A stretch of 64,000 nt of DNA from Apostichopus japonicus (Eukaryota > Echinodermata > Holothuroidea > Aspidochirotida > Stichopodidae). Shown piece by piece: positions 63,894 through 64,000 of the stretch (position 1 is its first letter; every line of letters begins with the position of its first letter). Location of the stretch: positions 6,107,001 through 6,171,000 of the forward strand of contig NC_092577.1 in assembly GCF_037975245.1 (NCBI RefSeq). Direction: 5' to 3'. Below the pieces are notes generated by a model. The model was not told where the DNA came from and searched no databases. It saw nothing but the letters and a program-made list of their open reading frames with translations. A program made the translations under genes and the position numbers.

Positions 63894-64000
63894 TGTATTA
63901 ATGTTTGCGTGTCTTTCGTCTTCTTTTTGGTGATGATTTGGTGTTTTTGTGGCAAGAAGAAATAAAAGTGTTTTTATTTTCTCTTTGGAAATCCGAAAAT

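Overview
This window looks like a stretch of marine-invertebrate nuclear genome, most likely an echinoderm and perhaps a sea cucumber. The reasons are AT-rich non-coding DNA, small exons with GT-AG introns, an expanded-type NACHT/leucine-rich-repeat immune receptor, and many hAT, Penelope-like and non-LTR remnants. The species assignment is inference. No prokaryotic, organellar or viral gene organisation is visible.

The best-supported gene is an NLR-type receptor on the minus strand. Three exons join with matching phases: a tiny start exon (48903-48933, 10 codons plus 1 base), a 1,523-nt NACHT exon (44435-45957), and a 206-nt LRR exon (21493-21698). The intron between the last two is about 22.7 kb. 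It holds most of the mobile DNA in the window: a broken hAT transposase gene (27986-29873), a Penelope-like GIY-YIG fragment (27065-27664), a perfect 80-bp inverted repeat carrying two mirror-image hammerhead-ribozyme motifs (25651-25830), a 1.47-kb non-autonomous hAT element with a perfect 8-bp target duplication (31585-33054), a complex repeat block (33.4-34.9 kb), a decayed coding relic (36.0-36.3 kb) and several plus-strand candidate exons (39.2-42.6 kb) that may be a nested gene. Intron 1 carries a 40-bp tandem array with a TGACG in almost every unit.

Upstream of the NLR, the minus strand at 60.6-62.4 kb holds a second gene of unknown family. Four small exons splice in frame into a continuous 121-residue peptide, with a possible later exon at 56.1-56.3 kb.

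The left third (1-21 kb) is gene-poor. It holds a foldback element, a hAT-type MITE with target duplication, a partial open segment with weak resemblance to SAMD3-like proteins, a diverged 0.6-kb segmental duplication, a palindromic ACGTACGT array, a 5'-truncated non-LTR retrotransposon tail and a CpG-rich 12-bp minisatellite. The right third (49-64 kb) is dominated by MITEs and minisatellites with periods of 36, 40, 54, 72 and 85 bp, one of them split by a hAT MITE with a perfect target duplication.
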